Shown piece by piece: positions 17,013 to 26,200 of a stretch of 64,000 nt of DNA. A model generated the notes under the pieces. The model had not been told where the DNA came from, made no database searches, and worked only from the letters and a program-made list of their open reading frames with translations. How positions within the stretch are numbered: position 1 is the stretch's first letter; every line of letters starts with the position of its first letter. A program made the position numbers and the translations under genes. The stretch is from an uncultured Lachnospiraceae bacterium. GTDB lineage: Bacteria; Bacillota; Clostridia; Lachnospirales; Lachnospiraceae. The stretch spans positions 27,265 to 91,264 of the forward strand of contig CADBXF010000003.1 in NCBI GenBank assembly GCA_902798585.1, read 5' to 3'.

Positions 17013-17759
17013 GTGGCGGAAAAGTATCTGATTCTCTCGGACATTCACGGAAATGTCAGTGCATTCGATGCGGTCTTCGCGGATTGCCGCGGGGAGGATT
17101 TCACCGGGATTATCCTGCTCGGCGATGACATCGACTACGGCATGCGGTCCGACGACATCATCAAAAAGATTGCGAAGCTCAGCGAGACGGAGTGGAAGGG
17201 AAAGGTGCTTGTCAACATCTGGGGCAACCATGAGAAACTCCTGATCGACAGGGAACTGGAACGGCTATCCACGGACCGCGGCCGCGTCATGGCGCGGTAC
17301 ACGGCGAAAAATGTCTCGCCGGAGGCGGTTCGCTACATTGAGACCGAGATGTGCAGAGACGGAGTTTCGGAGTTTTGTCTCGGCGAATACCGGTGTCTTG
17401 CGGTTCACGGATCGCTGGAGGACGTGTATTGGAAGAGCATAAGCCCCGAAAATCTGCGGGGAGAGTATGCGGAGTATGATTTCGTCTTCAGCGGTCACTC
17501 CCATTATTCCCACTGCTTCAGCCATTTCTATCCGGTGGAGAATCCGGAGCTTCGCAACAAAAAGGCGGTGACCTTTATCAATCCCGGTTCCGTCGGGCAG
17601 CCGCGAAATCAAAATCCTTACGCACAGTACGCAGTGCTGTCGCTTCCTTCGAAGCGGATCGAGCTGCGCGCGACCGAGTACGACGTCGCGGCGGAACAGG
17701 CGCTGTTCCCGGAGGAAATCGACCCCTTTTACAAAACGAGGTTGACCAGAGGCGTTTAG
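17013..17759 (+). CDS. Calcineurin-like metallophosphoesterase
   Basis: 248 residues of the YfcE/MJ0936-type phosphoesterase family with all metal motifs in order: SDIHGN near residue 8, GDDID, GNHE, a histidine in VHGS, and GHSHY, then NPGSVGQPR. GTG at 17013 is the start. These enzymes hydrolyse phosphomonoesters or cyclic/linear phosphodiesters. It sits between PEP mutase and an SDR in the phosphonate operon, so it may hydrolyse a nucleotide ester or a phospho-intermediate of this pathway. That role is inferred from position only. Confidence 0.82.
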   Translation: MAEKYLILSDIHGNVSAFDAVFADCRGEDFTGIILLGDDIDYGMRSDDIIKKIAKLSETEWKGKVLVNIWGNHEKLLIDRELERLSTDRGRVMARYTAKNVSPEAVRYIETEMCRDGVSEFCLGEYRCLAVHGSLEDVYWKSISPENLRGEYAEYDFVFSGHSHYSHCFSHFYPVENPELRNKKAVTFINPGSVGQPRNQNPYAQYAVLSLPSKRIELRATEYDVAAEQALFPEEIDPFYKTRLTRGV

Positions 17760-17772
17760 GGAGGTGCAGCCT

Positions 17773-17826
17773 ATGAAAAGATTCATTTTTCCAATAATTG
17801 CGGTATTGTCCTGTGGGCAAAACTGA
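17773..17826 (+). CDS. 17-codon ORF with signal-peptide-like sequence
   Basis: An ATG with a good GGGAGGTG ribosome site starts MKRFIFPIIAVLSCGQN and then stops. It looks like the beginning of a lipoprotein signal peptide cut short. It may be a decayed gene, a leader peptide for the SDR gene that follows, or chance. Confidence 0.3.
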   Translation: MKRFIFPIIAVLSCGQN

Positions 17827-17878
17827 GATTAACCCCAGAAATCAGTAGGTATAAAACATTTTGAAAGGCGGAGAAAGA

Positions 17879-18892
17879 ATGAAGAAATTGTATGCGATCA
17901 GCGGTGTGACCGGAATGACCGGAAATGAGCTGGTTCGTCAGATCCTGGTTGACGGGAGCGAGGACCGGATCCTCGGTTTTGACAACTTTTATGCGTCCTC
18001 GATCGACACGGTGGCGGATCACATCGATGACCCGAGATTCGAGTTTTTCGAGTATGACATCAACAATGCGGAGCAGATGGCGGATTTTGAGTCGCGGGTT
18101 GCTGCGATTGCCGGCAACTACGACGAGGTGATCTACATCAACTGCGCGGCGGTTGTTCACACGGAGCATTTTTACCATGTGTACGAGACCTTTGAGACGA
18201 ATGTCGAGGGTATGAACAATTTCCTGCAGCAGGCGATTCGCGTGGGTGCGCAGAAGTATATCAACTGCTCGACCTCCGAGGTGTACTCCATGAATTCGTG
18301 GAACGAGAACGGCGGTGTCCGCGAGGACGATTACCTCACGATGGCCGTCGCCGAGCACAGCCAGCGCACGAGCTACGCGACCGGCAAGCTCCTCACCGAA
18401 TTTTTCATGAAGGATGTCGTGGATGAGGGGAAGATCAAGGGTTGCTCGATCCGTTTTGCCAATGTCTACAGCAAGGATGAGAGATACCCGAAACACATCA
18501 TTCCGTTCATCATCAGCAGCTTCCGCGACAACGGCAAGGTTGTGCTTCTGGAGAACTCCAGAAAGAACCGCAGAACCTTCCTCAACAACTACGACAGCTG
18601 CAGCGCTGTGCTGGCTTTGGCAAACACCGACTCCGCCCTCGACGGAACGGTTTACAATGTCGCTACCGACGAGGAGATTTCCATCATCGATCTCGCGAAA
18701 ATGTGCGCGGCGAAGATGGGCATCACCGACCCCGTGATCGAGTTTAACGGCTACCGCGCATCGGATCCGGAGCGCCGACTCCTCTCGACCGAGAAGATTC
18801 GCACACGCACCTCCTGGAGACCGGCGGTAGGCCTTGAGAAGGGACTCGGCGAGTGCATCGAAAACTATCTGAAACAGAATCGGAAGGGATGA
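17879..18892 (+). CDS. NAD-dependent epimerase/dehydratase (extended SDR)
   Basis: 337 residues, extended SDR fold. The N-terminal coenzyme motif is ISGVTGMTGNELV, the active-site region NCSTSEVYS carries the serine, and SYATGK the Tyr-x3-Lys pair. A C-terminal half with YNVATDEEISIIDLA matches nucleotide-sugar epimerases. ATG at 17879 follows AAAGGCGGAG; an in-frame TTG lies 18 bases earlier. It could modify a sugar, or reduce phosphonoacetaldehyde, since it lies between PEP mutase and the decarboxylase. Sugar work is more usual for this subfamily. Confidence 0.82.
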   Translation: MKKLYAISGVTGMTGNELVRQILVDGSEDRILGFDNFYASSIDTVADHIDDPRFEFFEYDINNAEQMADFESRVAAIAGNYDEVIYINCAAVVHTEHFYHVYETFETNVEGMNNFLQQAIRVGAQKYINCSTSEVYSMNSWNENGGVREDDYLTMAVAEHSQRTSYATGKLLTEFFMKDVVDEGKIKGCSIRFANVYSKDERYPKHIIPFIISSFRDNGKVVLLENSRKNRRTFLNNYDSCSAVLALANTDSALDGTVYNVATDEEISIIDLAKMCAAKMGITDPVIEFNGYRASDPERRLLSTEKIRTRTSWRPAVGLEKGLGECIENYLKQNRKG

Positions 18893-18893
18893 A

Positions 18894-19652
18894 ATGAAGG
18901 CAGCAATAATTACGGTGGCCGGCATTTCCAGCCGGTTTAACGAGGGAATTCCGGAGCAGAACAAGGAACTGAAGGCGATCTATCCGAAGGAAGACCGTGA
19001 GGCGACACTGCTTCATCATCTCCTCGAAAAATGCTCCTTCGCGGACCGCATCGCGGTCGTGGGGGGTTATAAATTCGGCGAGCTGAAGGCGTATTGCCAA
19101 GCGCTTGAGTCCGAGTACAGGAACAAGATCACCCTCGTTGAAAACACGCATTACAGCGATCTTGCGTCGGGATACAGCCTGTACCTCGGCCTTGCGGAGA
19201 TTCTCCGGGAGGATGTTTCGGAGGTGCTCTTTATCGAGGGCGATCTGGATGTCGACGACGCGTCGTTTCATGCGGTTGTGAGCGCGGAGAAGAGTGTTTT
19301 AACTTACACCTTCGAACCCATTTACGCAAACAAGGCCGTCGTGCTTTACCAAAATGCCGACGGGGAATACCGCTACGCGTTTAACAGCAGCCACGGGCTC
19401 CTGACGATCGACGAGCCGTTCTCGTGCATCTTAAACTCCGGGCAGACCTGGAAATTTACCGACATCGATGCGCTTCGCAAGGCGAACGAGCGCTTCTTTG
19501 CGGAGGACAAAGGGGGAACAAACCTCATAATTGTCCGCAATTACCTGGAGCTCGCGCCGGAGGTTGAGCTCGTCGGGCTTCACCGGTGGACCAACTGCAA
19601 CACGAGAGAGGACTATCGAAAGATTCGAAAATACTGGGAGGACGAGAAATGA
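18894..19652 (+). CDS. Nucleotidyltransferase of the phosphonate operon
   Basis: 252 residues with a nucleotidyltransferase fold distinct from the two HTH fusions: IITVAGISSRFNEGIPEQNK at the N-terminus (a divergent form of the G-x-G-x-R loop), VENTHYSDLASGYSLYLGL, and IEGDLDVDD as the metal-binding acidic motif. The end WTNCNTREDYRKI resembles LicC/PntC-like cytidylyltransferases. With the N-terminal half of PepM this gives two possible enzymes for forming a CMP-phosphonate in one operon. It overlaps the next gene by four bases. Confidence 0.75.
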   Translation: MKAAIITVAGISSRFNEGIPEQNKELKAIYPKEDREATLLHHLLEKCSFADRIAVVGGYKFGELKAYCQALESEYRNKITLVENTHYSDLASGYSLYLGLAEILREDVSEVLFIEGDLDVDDASFHAVVSAEKSVLTYTFEPIYANKAVVLYQNADGEYRYAFNSSHGLLTIDEPFSCILNSGQTWKFTDIDALRKANERFFAEDKGGTNLIIVRNYLELAPEVELVGLHRWTNCNTREDYRKIRKYWEDEK

Positions 19653-20836
19653 AATCGTTGAAGGAACGTCTCGCGGTTGTCGAGAAGCATGTAAAAGAGC
19701 AAAATGTCAAGGTGATGATCATCGGCCTCGGCAGCGTCGGCGCTTACCTGCTGGACTATCTGCTCAGCAGCAACGACCCTTCGCTTGGCATCGTTGTCGT
19801 GGGACGCGACAGCGCGAAGATGCAGACGAAGGTCAATATCGCCCGCGTTGCGGGACTGATCCGCGGCGTCAACAAGTCGAAGATCGAGGTCGAGGGAGAC
19901 GTCAATCTGGAGGATATCGATTCCATCGAACGGGCTATCGCAAAGCACAAGCCGGATTTCATCGTGAACTCCAGCCGCGCATACCCCGGCCTTAAGTACG
20001 GCAGCATTTCCTGGAGCAATGTGCGAGCCTACGGAATCTGGAGCCCGCTGTCCATCCGGTTTACGAAAAATGTCATGGAAGCCTGCGAGAGAGCGGCGGC
20101 CGACGCAGTGGTCATCAACACCTCGTACTCCGACGCGGTCATCCCGTGGCTTAAGAGCGCCGGCAAGGCGTATCCCGATTTCGGCTCGGGCAACCTGAAC
20201 CATCTGGTTCCCCGCATGAAGTTTGCGATTGCGCAGATGCTCGGAGTCGGGGACTTCTGGAATGTCGATGTGATGTTTGCCGCAGGGCACTTCCACGATG
20301 TATGTATCAGCAAGGAGGGCCAGACGGAGGGCGTCGATCTTCCGCTTAAGATTTACTATAAGGGCGAGGAGAAGCAGCTTTCGCACGAGGCAATCTTTGC
20401 AGCCTGCAAGATTCCGATGCCCGTCGATCAGACGCGCAACATGATGAACGCCTCCTCGAATTATCAGATTATCTCGGCGGTGATTTCGGCGATCCGCACC
20501 GGCAAGAACCAGCGGGTGTTCACGCCCGGATTTGCCGGCGAGCTCGGAGGATATCCGGTCACGGTGGGCTATTTCGACGGCGCGCTCGATGCACGCATCG
20601 ACGAGTCGGTATTTTCCTACGAGGTTATGAACAAAGCGAACCGCGCATCGATGGCGCTCGACGGCGTCGAGGATGTGACGGACGGCACCCTGATCTACAC
20701 GGACGGCCTGATCGCGAAGGCGCAGAAGGCGTTCGGCGTGACGCTTCCGAAACGCGTGCCTTTCGCGAAGATCGAGGAGACGGCGAAGTTCATCATCGAG
20801 GAGATCATTCTCCCGCAGACCGAGGGAAAAAACTGA
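19649..20836 (+). CDS. LDH/MDH-like Rossmann-fold oxidoreductase, substrate unknown
   Basis: 395 residues. The coenzyme motif is IIGLGSVGAYLLDYLL near residue 25. Further on, VINTSYSDAVIPWLKSAG and FGSGNLNHLVPRMKFAIAQM line up in order and spacing with the NP-x-D and GSG-T-LD-x-x-R blocks of lactate/malate dehydrogenases, and MFAAGHFHD could supply the catalytic histidine, as GEHGD does there. The N-terminal 20 residues and a longer C-terminal half are unlike that family. ATG at 19649 overlaps the upstream stop; the ORF is open 63 bases further. Lying next to phosphonopyruvate decarboxylase, it is the best candidate here for reducing phosphonoacetaldehyde or phosphonopyruvate. I do not recognise a named family. 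Confidence 0.65.
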   Translation: MKSLKERLAVVEKHVKEQNVKVMIIGLGSVGAYLLDYLLSSNDPSLGIVVVGRDSAKMQTKVNIARVAGLIRGVNKSKIEVEGDVNLEDIDSIERAIAKHKPDFIVNSSRAYPGLKYGSISWSNVRAYGIWSPLSIRFTKNVMEACERAAADAVVINTSYSDAVIPWLKSAGKAYPDFGSGNLNHLVPRMKFAIAQMLGVGDFWNVDVMFAAGHFHDVCISKEGQTEGVDLPLKIYYKGEEKQLSHEAIFAACKIPMPVDQTRNMMNASSNYQIISAVISAIRTGKNQRVFTPGFAGELGGYPVTVGYFDGALDARIDESVFSYEVMNKANRASMALDGVEDVTDGTLIYTDGLIAKAQKAFGVTLPKRVPFAKIEETAKFIIEEIILPQTEGKN

Positions 20837-20848
20837 GAACAGGAGAGA

Positions 20849-20871
20849 TTGTCCGGTTCGGACAACAGGAG
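20849..20871 (+). promoter_or_regulatory. Hairpin next to the ppd ribosome site
   Basis: TTGTCCG and CGGACAA form a 7-bp stem with a GTT loop at 20849-20865. AACAGGAG occurs on both sides (20838-20845 and 20864-20871), so the second, functional Shine-Dalgarno abuts the stem and may be partly masked. Confidence 0.45.
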
Positions 20872-20877
20872 TAAGCA

Positions 20878-21999
20878 ATGAAAGTAGACAGATTTACCGA
20901 GATACTCGGAGCTGATTTTTATACCGGCGTGCCGGACAGCAAACTGAAGGCGCTCTGCAACTATCTGATGGACCGGTACGGAATCGATCCGCACCATCAT
21001 GTCATTGCGGCAAATGAGGGAAACTGCACCGCGCTGGCAGCGGGCTATCATCTTGCAACGGGCAAGGTTCCGGTAGTTTACATGCAAAACAGCGGCGAGG
21101 GCAACGTGATCAATCCCGTTGCGTCGCTTTTGAACGACAAGGTATACGCAATCCCGGTCATTTTTATCGTCGGCTGGCGCGGAGAGCCCGGCGTGCACGA
21201 TGAGCCGCAGCACATTTACCAGGGGGAAGTGACAATCAAGCTTCTCGAGGACATGGGAATCGAGTCGTTCGTCGTCGGCAAGGAGACGACCGACGAAGAG
21301 GTTGCCGCGGCGATGGAGAAATTCCGCGGAATTCTTGCGGAGGGCAGGGATGTCGCATTTGTCATCCGCGCAGGCGGACTTTCGGACGCGCCGAAGGTCG
21401 AGTACAAAAACGACAACACGATGGTCCGCGAGGAGATTATCAAGCATATCGTGGCCGCAAGCGGGGAGGACCCGATCGTCTCCACCACCGGCAAGGCGAG
21501 CCGCGAGCTCTTTGAGACGAGAACGGCGAACGGCCAGAGCCACAAGTATGATTTCCTGACGGTGGGGTCCATGGGACACAGTTCGTCCATCGCCCTCGGC
21601 GTTGCGATCAACAAGCCGGAGCAGAGAATCTGGTGCGTGGACGGCGACGGCGCGGTGCTTATGCACATGGGCGCGATGGCGGTAATCGGAACAATCCGCC
21701 CGAAGAACCTGATTCACATTGTGATTAACAACGCCTCCCACGAGACGGTCGGAGGTATGCCTACCGTGGCGGGCTCCGTCGACCTGGTAGCCGTGGCAAA
21801 GGCGTGCGGATATCCGAAGGTCGTTTCCGTGGACAGCTTCGAGGCGCTGGATCGCGAGCTTACGAATGCGAAGGCCGGAGACGAGCTTTGCATGATTGAA
21901 GTAAAATGCTCCATCGGCGCCCGTGAGGATCTCGGAAGACCTACCGTGTCGGCGATTGAAAACAAAGAGAACTTCATGAATTATCTGAAGGAGCTTTGA
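20878..21999 (+). CDS. ppd: Phosphonopyruvate decarboxylase
   Basis: 373 residues of the thiamine-diphosphate dependent phosphonopyruvate decarboxylase family (AepY/Fom2 type). Visible are FYTGVPDSKLKALCNYL, typical of the family N-terminus, Glu47 in AANEGN which activates the cofactor, GWRGEPGVHDEPQH, and the TPP/Mg motif VDGDGAV (GDG at about 256-258) to NN at 284-285. It removes CO2 from phosphonopyruvate and drives the unfavourable PEP mutase step forward, giving phosphonoacetaldehyde. It follows the LDH-like gene by 41 bases. With PepM it proves a phosphonate route in this locus. Confidence 0.93.
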   Translation: MKVDRFTEILGADFYTGVPDSKLKALCNYLMDRYGIDPHHHVIAANEGNCTALAAGYHLATGKVPVVYMQNSGEGNVINPVASLLNDKVYAIPVIFIVGWRGEPGVHDEPQHIYQGEVTIKLLEDMGIESFVVGKETTDEEVAAAMEKFRGILAEGRDVAFVIRAGGLSDAPKVEYKNDNTMVREEIIKHIVAASGEDPIVSTTGKASRELFETRTANGQSHKYDFLTVGSMGHSSSIALGVAINKPEQRIWCVDGDGAVLMHMGAMAVIGTIRPKNLIHIVINNASHETVGGMPTVAGSVDLVAVAKACGYPKVVSVDSFEALDRELTNAKAGDELCMIEVKCSIGAREDLGRPTVSAIENKENFMNYLKEL

Positions 22000-22017
22000 T
22001 ACTGCGGGGGTTTGCCG

Positions 22018-22941
22018 ATGATTTCTGTGATTGTGCCGATTTACAATGTGGAACCGTATGTTCGGCAATGCATCGAAAGCCTGCTTGCGCAGACGGGGCC
22101 GGAGACGGAAATCCTGTTGATTGACGACGGATCGACGGATCGGAGCGGTGTGATCGCGGAGGAATACAAGGACGGGCGAATTCGGGTTTTTCACCTGCAA
22201 AACGGCGGACTTTCCGCGGCGCGCAATTTCGGAATCGAACACGCGCGCGGCGAATGGCTGATGTTTGTGGACGGCGACGACTATGTCCTGCCGGAGTTCT
22301 GTTCCGCGCCCTTTGCCCTTGCGCAGGAGACAGGCGCCGATCTGGTCGCTTTCCGGTATTGCAAATACCGGGACGGGAAGACGGAGCAGGTCGCTGTTCC
22401 GGGGTGGCGCGAAGGGGAAGCCGACTGGTCCACAGCCGTCGATATAGGGCCTGAGCTCGCATGGAACAAGCTGTATCGAAAGAGCCTGTTCGAGGGAATC
22501 CGGTATCCGGTCGGGAAAGTGTACGAGGACATCGCCACGACATACAAACTGATTCACGCTTCGCGAAAGAGCGTGTTTTCCGACAAGTGCCTGTATGTGT
22601 ATCGAAAACGCCCCGGCAGTATTTCGGTAAACAAGACGAAAGAGCGCCTGTATCAGGGGCTTGAGGCGGCGCTTGCCCGCAGGGAGGATTTGCGGAAGTG
22701 GGGCTATACCGGGAATCCGGACAATTTTCCGGAGTTTCGGGCGTGGGATATTATCGTTCTTGTGGAACCGTGCGAGGATGAAATGTATCGTCTGGCGGTT
22801 TCGGAGTTTGAAAAGGTCAAACGGGCCCCGGAGTGGATGTCCCGGAAGCAGCGGATTTCGTTTTTTCTGTGGAAGCGGTGTAACGGGCTGTTCCGTATGA
22901 TTCGCAAACGGTATGCCCGCCCGGCGCATCCGGCCGGGTGA
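22018..22941 (+). CDS. Family 2 glycosyltransferase
   Basis: 307 residues, GT-A fold. ISVIVPIYNVEPYVRQCIES, LLIDDGSTDRSG, GGLSAARNFGIEHARGEW and the metal-binding VDGDDYV follow in the usual order. The C-terminal end is basic and amphipathic (WKRCNGLFRMIRKRY), suited to membrane contact. ATG at 22018 has a GGGGG site; TTG at 22012 is in frame. Last gene of the operon, it should add a sugar to the lipid-linked repeat unit. It is the only complete glycosyltransferase in the window, so others are expected upstream. Confidence 0.9.
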   Translation: MISVIVPIYNVEPYVRQCIESLLAQTGPETEILLIDDGSTDRSGVIAEEYKDGRIRVFHLQNGGLSAARNFGIEHARGEWLMFVDGDDYVLPEFCSAPFALAQETGADLVAFRYCKYRDGKTEQVAVPGWREGEADWSTAVDIGPELAWNKLYRKSLFEGIRYPVGKVYEDIATTYKLIHASRKSVFSDKCLYVYRKRPGSISVNKTKERLYQGLEAALARREDLRKWGYTGNPDNFPEFRAWDIIVLVEPCEDEMYRLAVSEFEKVKRAPEWMSRKQRISFFLWKRCNGLFRMIRKRYARPAHPAG

Positions 22942-22953
22942 CAAAGGTCTTCT

Positions 22954-22982
22954 GCTGCTTTCCGAAAAGGAAGGCAGCTTTT
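22954..22982 (+). terminator. Rho-independent terminator of the phosphonoglycan locus
   Basis: GCTGCTTTCC pairs with GGAAGGCAGC (10 bp, one T-G pair) around a GAAAA loop and is followed by TTTT and a second T run. It closes the 10-kb operon that starts at 12124. Confidence 0.85.
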
Positions 22983-23119
22983 GCGTTTTCTGCCTGAAAA
23001 AGGGGGGAACAGGAGACGCGGGAAGCGGTGCTTCCCTATGCGCAGCCGCAAAAAAGACGCAATATGCGGCGCGAAAATGCAGTAAAAAGCGTCATATGAG
23101 CAGTTTTGAACAATTATCC
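22983..23119. other. Gap between terminator and promoter
   Basis: Together with the flanking terminator and promoter this makes a roughly 300-base space without a protein gene. Apart from repeated A-rich runs and GCG-containing stretches I see no conserved element in it. Confidence 0.5.
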
Positions 23120-23149
23120 TTGCTTGGGGGTTTGCATTTCCTGTATAAT
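23120..23149 (+). promoter_or_regulatory. Promoter of the large surface-protein gene
   Basis: TTGCTT at 23120-23125 and a consensus TATAAT at 23144-23149, 18 bases apart. A small GNRA-capped stem (GGTCC GAAA GGACT, 23172-23185) lies in the leader. Confidence 0.72.
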
Positions 23150-23216
23150 GAAAATGTAATATAAGCGAGGAGGTCCGAAAGGACTGTGAAAAGGAGAATA
23201 GGCAAAGAAGGAGGGG

Positions 23217-23238
23217 GATGCACCGGGTGCGGTGCATC
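23217..23238 (+). promoter_or_regulatory. Hairpin between Shine-Dalgarno and start codon
   Basis: GATGCACCG and CGGTGCATC form a perfect 9-bp stem with a GGTG loop. The strong AGGAGG site ends at 23214 and the likely ATG is at 23248, 33 bases away. If the stem forms, only about 11 unpaired bases remain between the two, a workable spacing. An ATG inside the stem at 23218 lies only three bases from the ribosome site. Confidence 0.65.
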
Positions 23239-23247
23239 GGGCAGACT

Positions 23248-26200
23248 ATGAAAAAGAAAACATGTTTGTTACTGCTTGCATTACTTTTTGTGTTCGCCGG
23301 TCTCTCTGCGGTTGTGACGGCCGCAGCGGCAGATTCCGGCGTGTTTGTCGTGTATTACCATGCGGACTTAAACGCCGCGGCGTCGGGAACCACGACGACG
23401 GTCACTTACGGAGTAAACACGAAGACCAAGACCGTCGAGGAGCTCGGCTTTACCTCCAAGGAGAAGCGGTTCCTCGGCTGGAGAATCTACCGGGAGAAGG
23501 ATCAGACCTGGAGAGTTAGGAAGCCGGACGGTACGGAAGGCTGGGCAAAGACACTGTCGACCGGCTACTCCTATGTCACCTACGGCAACGGATGCTCCGT
23601 TGGGGGTACCGTCAATGCCGGCGAGAATGTGCATTTCTATGCCACCTGGGACGATGTGGTCAAGTTTACGATTCGCTACCACGACCATGACAACTACCCG
23701 CCGGCGGGCAGCACCACCGAGGTTTATTACGGGTATTCCACGCCGACGCTCACCTATCAGCAGATCGGATTTAACGACGCGAACCGAACCTTCCGGGGCT
23801 GGAAGGTATACCGCGAGTACGACAAAAGCTGGGCCGTGAAGACCGCGGACGGCGGCATGACCTGGTCGTCGAATGTAAACGCCGACACGCAGTATTATCT
23901 GTATCCGAACGGCGACATCGTAGCCAAGACGGCGCCGGTCGGTACCGTGGTACATTTTTACGGGCAGTGGATTGACTCGACGGGCTTCACAATCAAGTTT
24001 CATCCGAGCGATTCCGCGGCGGCAGTCAGCCGCACGCAGAGTGTCACTTACGGCGTAAACACCAAGACCTATACGAGCGGCGAGCTCGGAATCACGAACG
24101 GAACGCTCGCGATGAAGGGCTGGAAGGTATACCGCGAGTCCGATAAGAAGTGGCGCGTCCTGGATGCGAACAGCCAGGAAGGCTACTGGGCGACTTCGGT
24201 GCCTTCGGGCGGCAGCTATCAATTGTACGGCGACGGCTGTTATGTTGCCGAAACGGCGTATGCCGGAGACACCGTGCACTTCTATGCACAGTGGGCGGAA
24301 AATACATTTTTCGTAAAATACCACCGGGACGAGGACGCTGCGGCGCACTCGACCGTGACCACCGTCGACAAGGTCAACGGAACGAAGATTCTCTCCGTCG
24401 CCGAGCTCGGCTTCCGCAAGGATTCATGCATCTTCCTCGGGTGGAAGGCGCAGAAGGAGAGAACCGGCGAGTGGCTCGTCCGCGGCGCCTCGGGAAGAGA
24501 GTGGTCGAAAACCTACACGGACGACAATATCGCGCTGATCTCCGACAAGGAATGGCTTCGCGACACCTCGGGAGCCGGCGAGACCGTGCATCTGTATGCG
24601 GTCTGGACGGAGGACGGCGTCATCGATGTGACGATAACCGAGATCGGTGCGAAACCCAACGACGGCAAGGATGACTATGCCGCGATTCAGAAGGCTCTGA
24701 ATCTGGCGAGGAGCTCGACGAATCCGATTATCGTCTACCTCCCGGCCGGCGAATACCATATCAGCCGCGACCTCGGAATCTACTCCGACACGACGCTTTG
24801 GCTCGACGACAACGCCGTCATCATTCGGACCGACGACCGGTGTCCGATGCTTCGGAACGGAACGCTCCAGGCCGGTGAGACCGCGAAGGGCGGCTACGAG
24901 GCCATTCACAACATCGTAATCCGCGGCGGAAAATGGGACGGCAATGTGACAAGCAAGGACAGCAGCGGGCGCGGCCTGTATTCGAAGAGTCTGTTCTTCT
25001 TCTACCACGGCGAGAATATCACAATCGCATCGACCGAGCTGACGGAGTGCTGCGGCTACCACTTTATCGAGCTGGCGGGCACGAAGGATGTCACCATAAG
25101 CGACTCGGTGTTCCGCGATTTCGTACCGGCGGCCGACTCGGACGGGGAGACCGGCGGAGACGTGTATATCTCGGAAGCCATTCAGCTTGATTTTCCGGGC
25201 ATCGGCAATGCGGACGAGGCGGTTCCGATCGACGGGACGCCGTGCAAAAACGTTACGATATCCGGCTGTACCTTCCGGAATGTTCCCTCCGGCGTCGGAA
25301 ACCATCATATCGCTTCGCAGAAATGCCGGAATGTGGAGATCAAGGGCAATACATTTTCCGGAATCGACGGATATTGCGTGATTCTCGCGGGCATGGAGGA
25401 CGGCTCGGTTTACAACAACACGGCGACCGATGTCCATGCGTTCCTGCGGGCGGAGCAGTGCTACGACTTCGAGGTGTTCGGAAACAATGTGCGCCACGGA
25501 AGCCGCAATATCAGCGCGGTACTCGATCTGATTGAGATGAAAACCTCGGAGTTGACCATCCGAGACAACACCTTTACCGGAAGCGACCGCATGATTCTCA
25601 ACTGCAAAAACTCCACGGTCAGCTTTAACGCCAACACGGTCACCTACCCGGCCGGTTCGCATGTCGGAGAGAACGCGCTGTACTTCTATAACTCCGAAGC
25701 GGCCGTTATGACCAACACGATTACCAACGCGGGCTTGGCGGCGATTCGCTTTGCGAGCGGAAGCGAAGGTCTCATCGACGGAAACCGGATTACCGCTCCC
25801 GGCACTGCCGGCATCTATGTGACGGACAGTGTAATCTACGGAATCGTCGGAAACACGATTGATTATACCGGCAACAACGGAATGTGGATTGAGAGATCCG
25901 AGGTTACGATTGAGGACAATACCGTCACCAACAGCGGAACCAACGGAATTTACCTCGGCGATGTGTATGATACCACGGTCTGGGACAACACGATTGTGAA
26001 CGCCGGAACGAACGGAATCTACATTTTGCGCGGCGAAATAAACATCACCGGCAACACGATTCTCGAAGCCGAAAAGTACGGAATCGTGGCGTACGGCAAC
26101 ACACAGCAGCTGAGCGGTTCGGTGAAGAACAACAAGCTCACCAACTGTACCGTCTATGTCCCGTCGCAGATTGAGAAGGCCAACAACACCGAGAGCACGG

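Noticed and set aside
20695..22944. A 749-residue minus-strand frame over ppd and the GT2 gene
   Set aside because: The plus-strand genes have conserved active-site motifs; the antisense frame has none.
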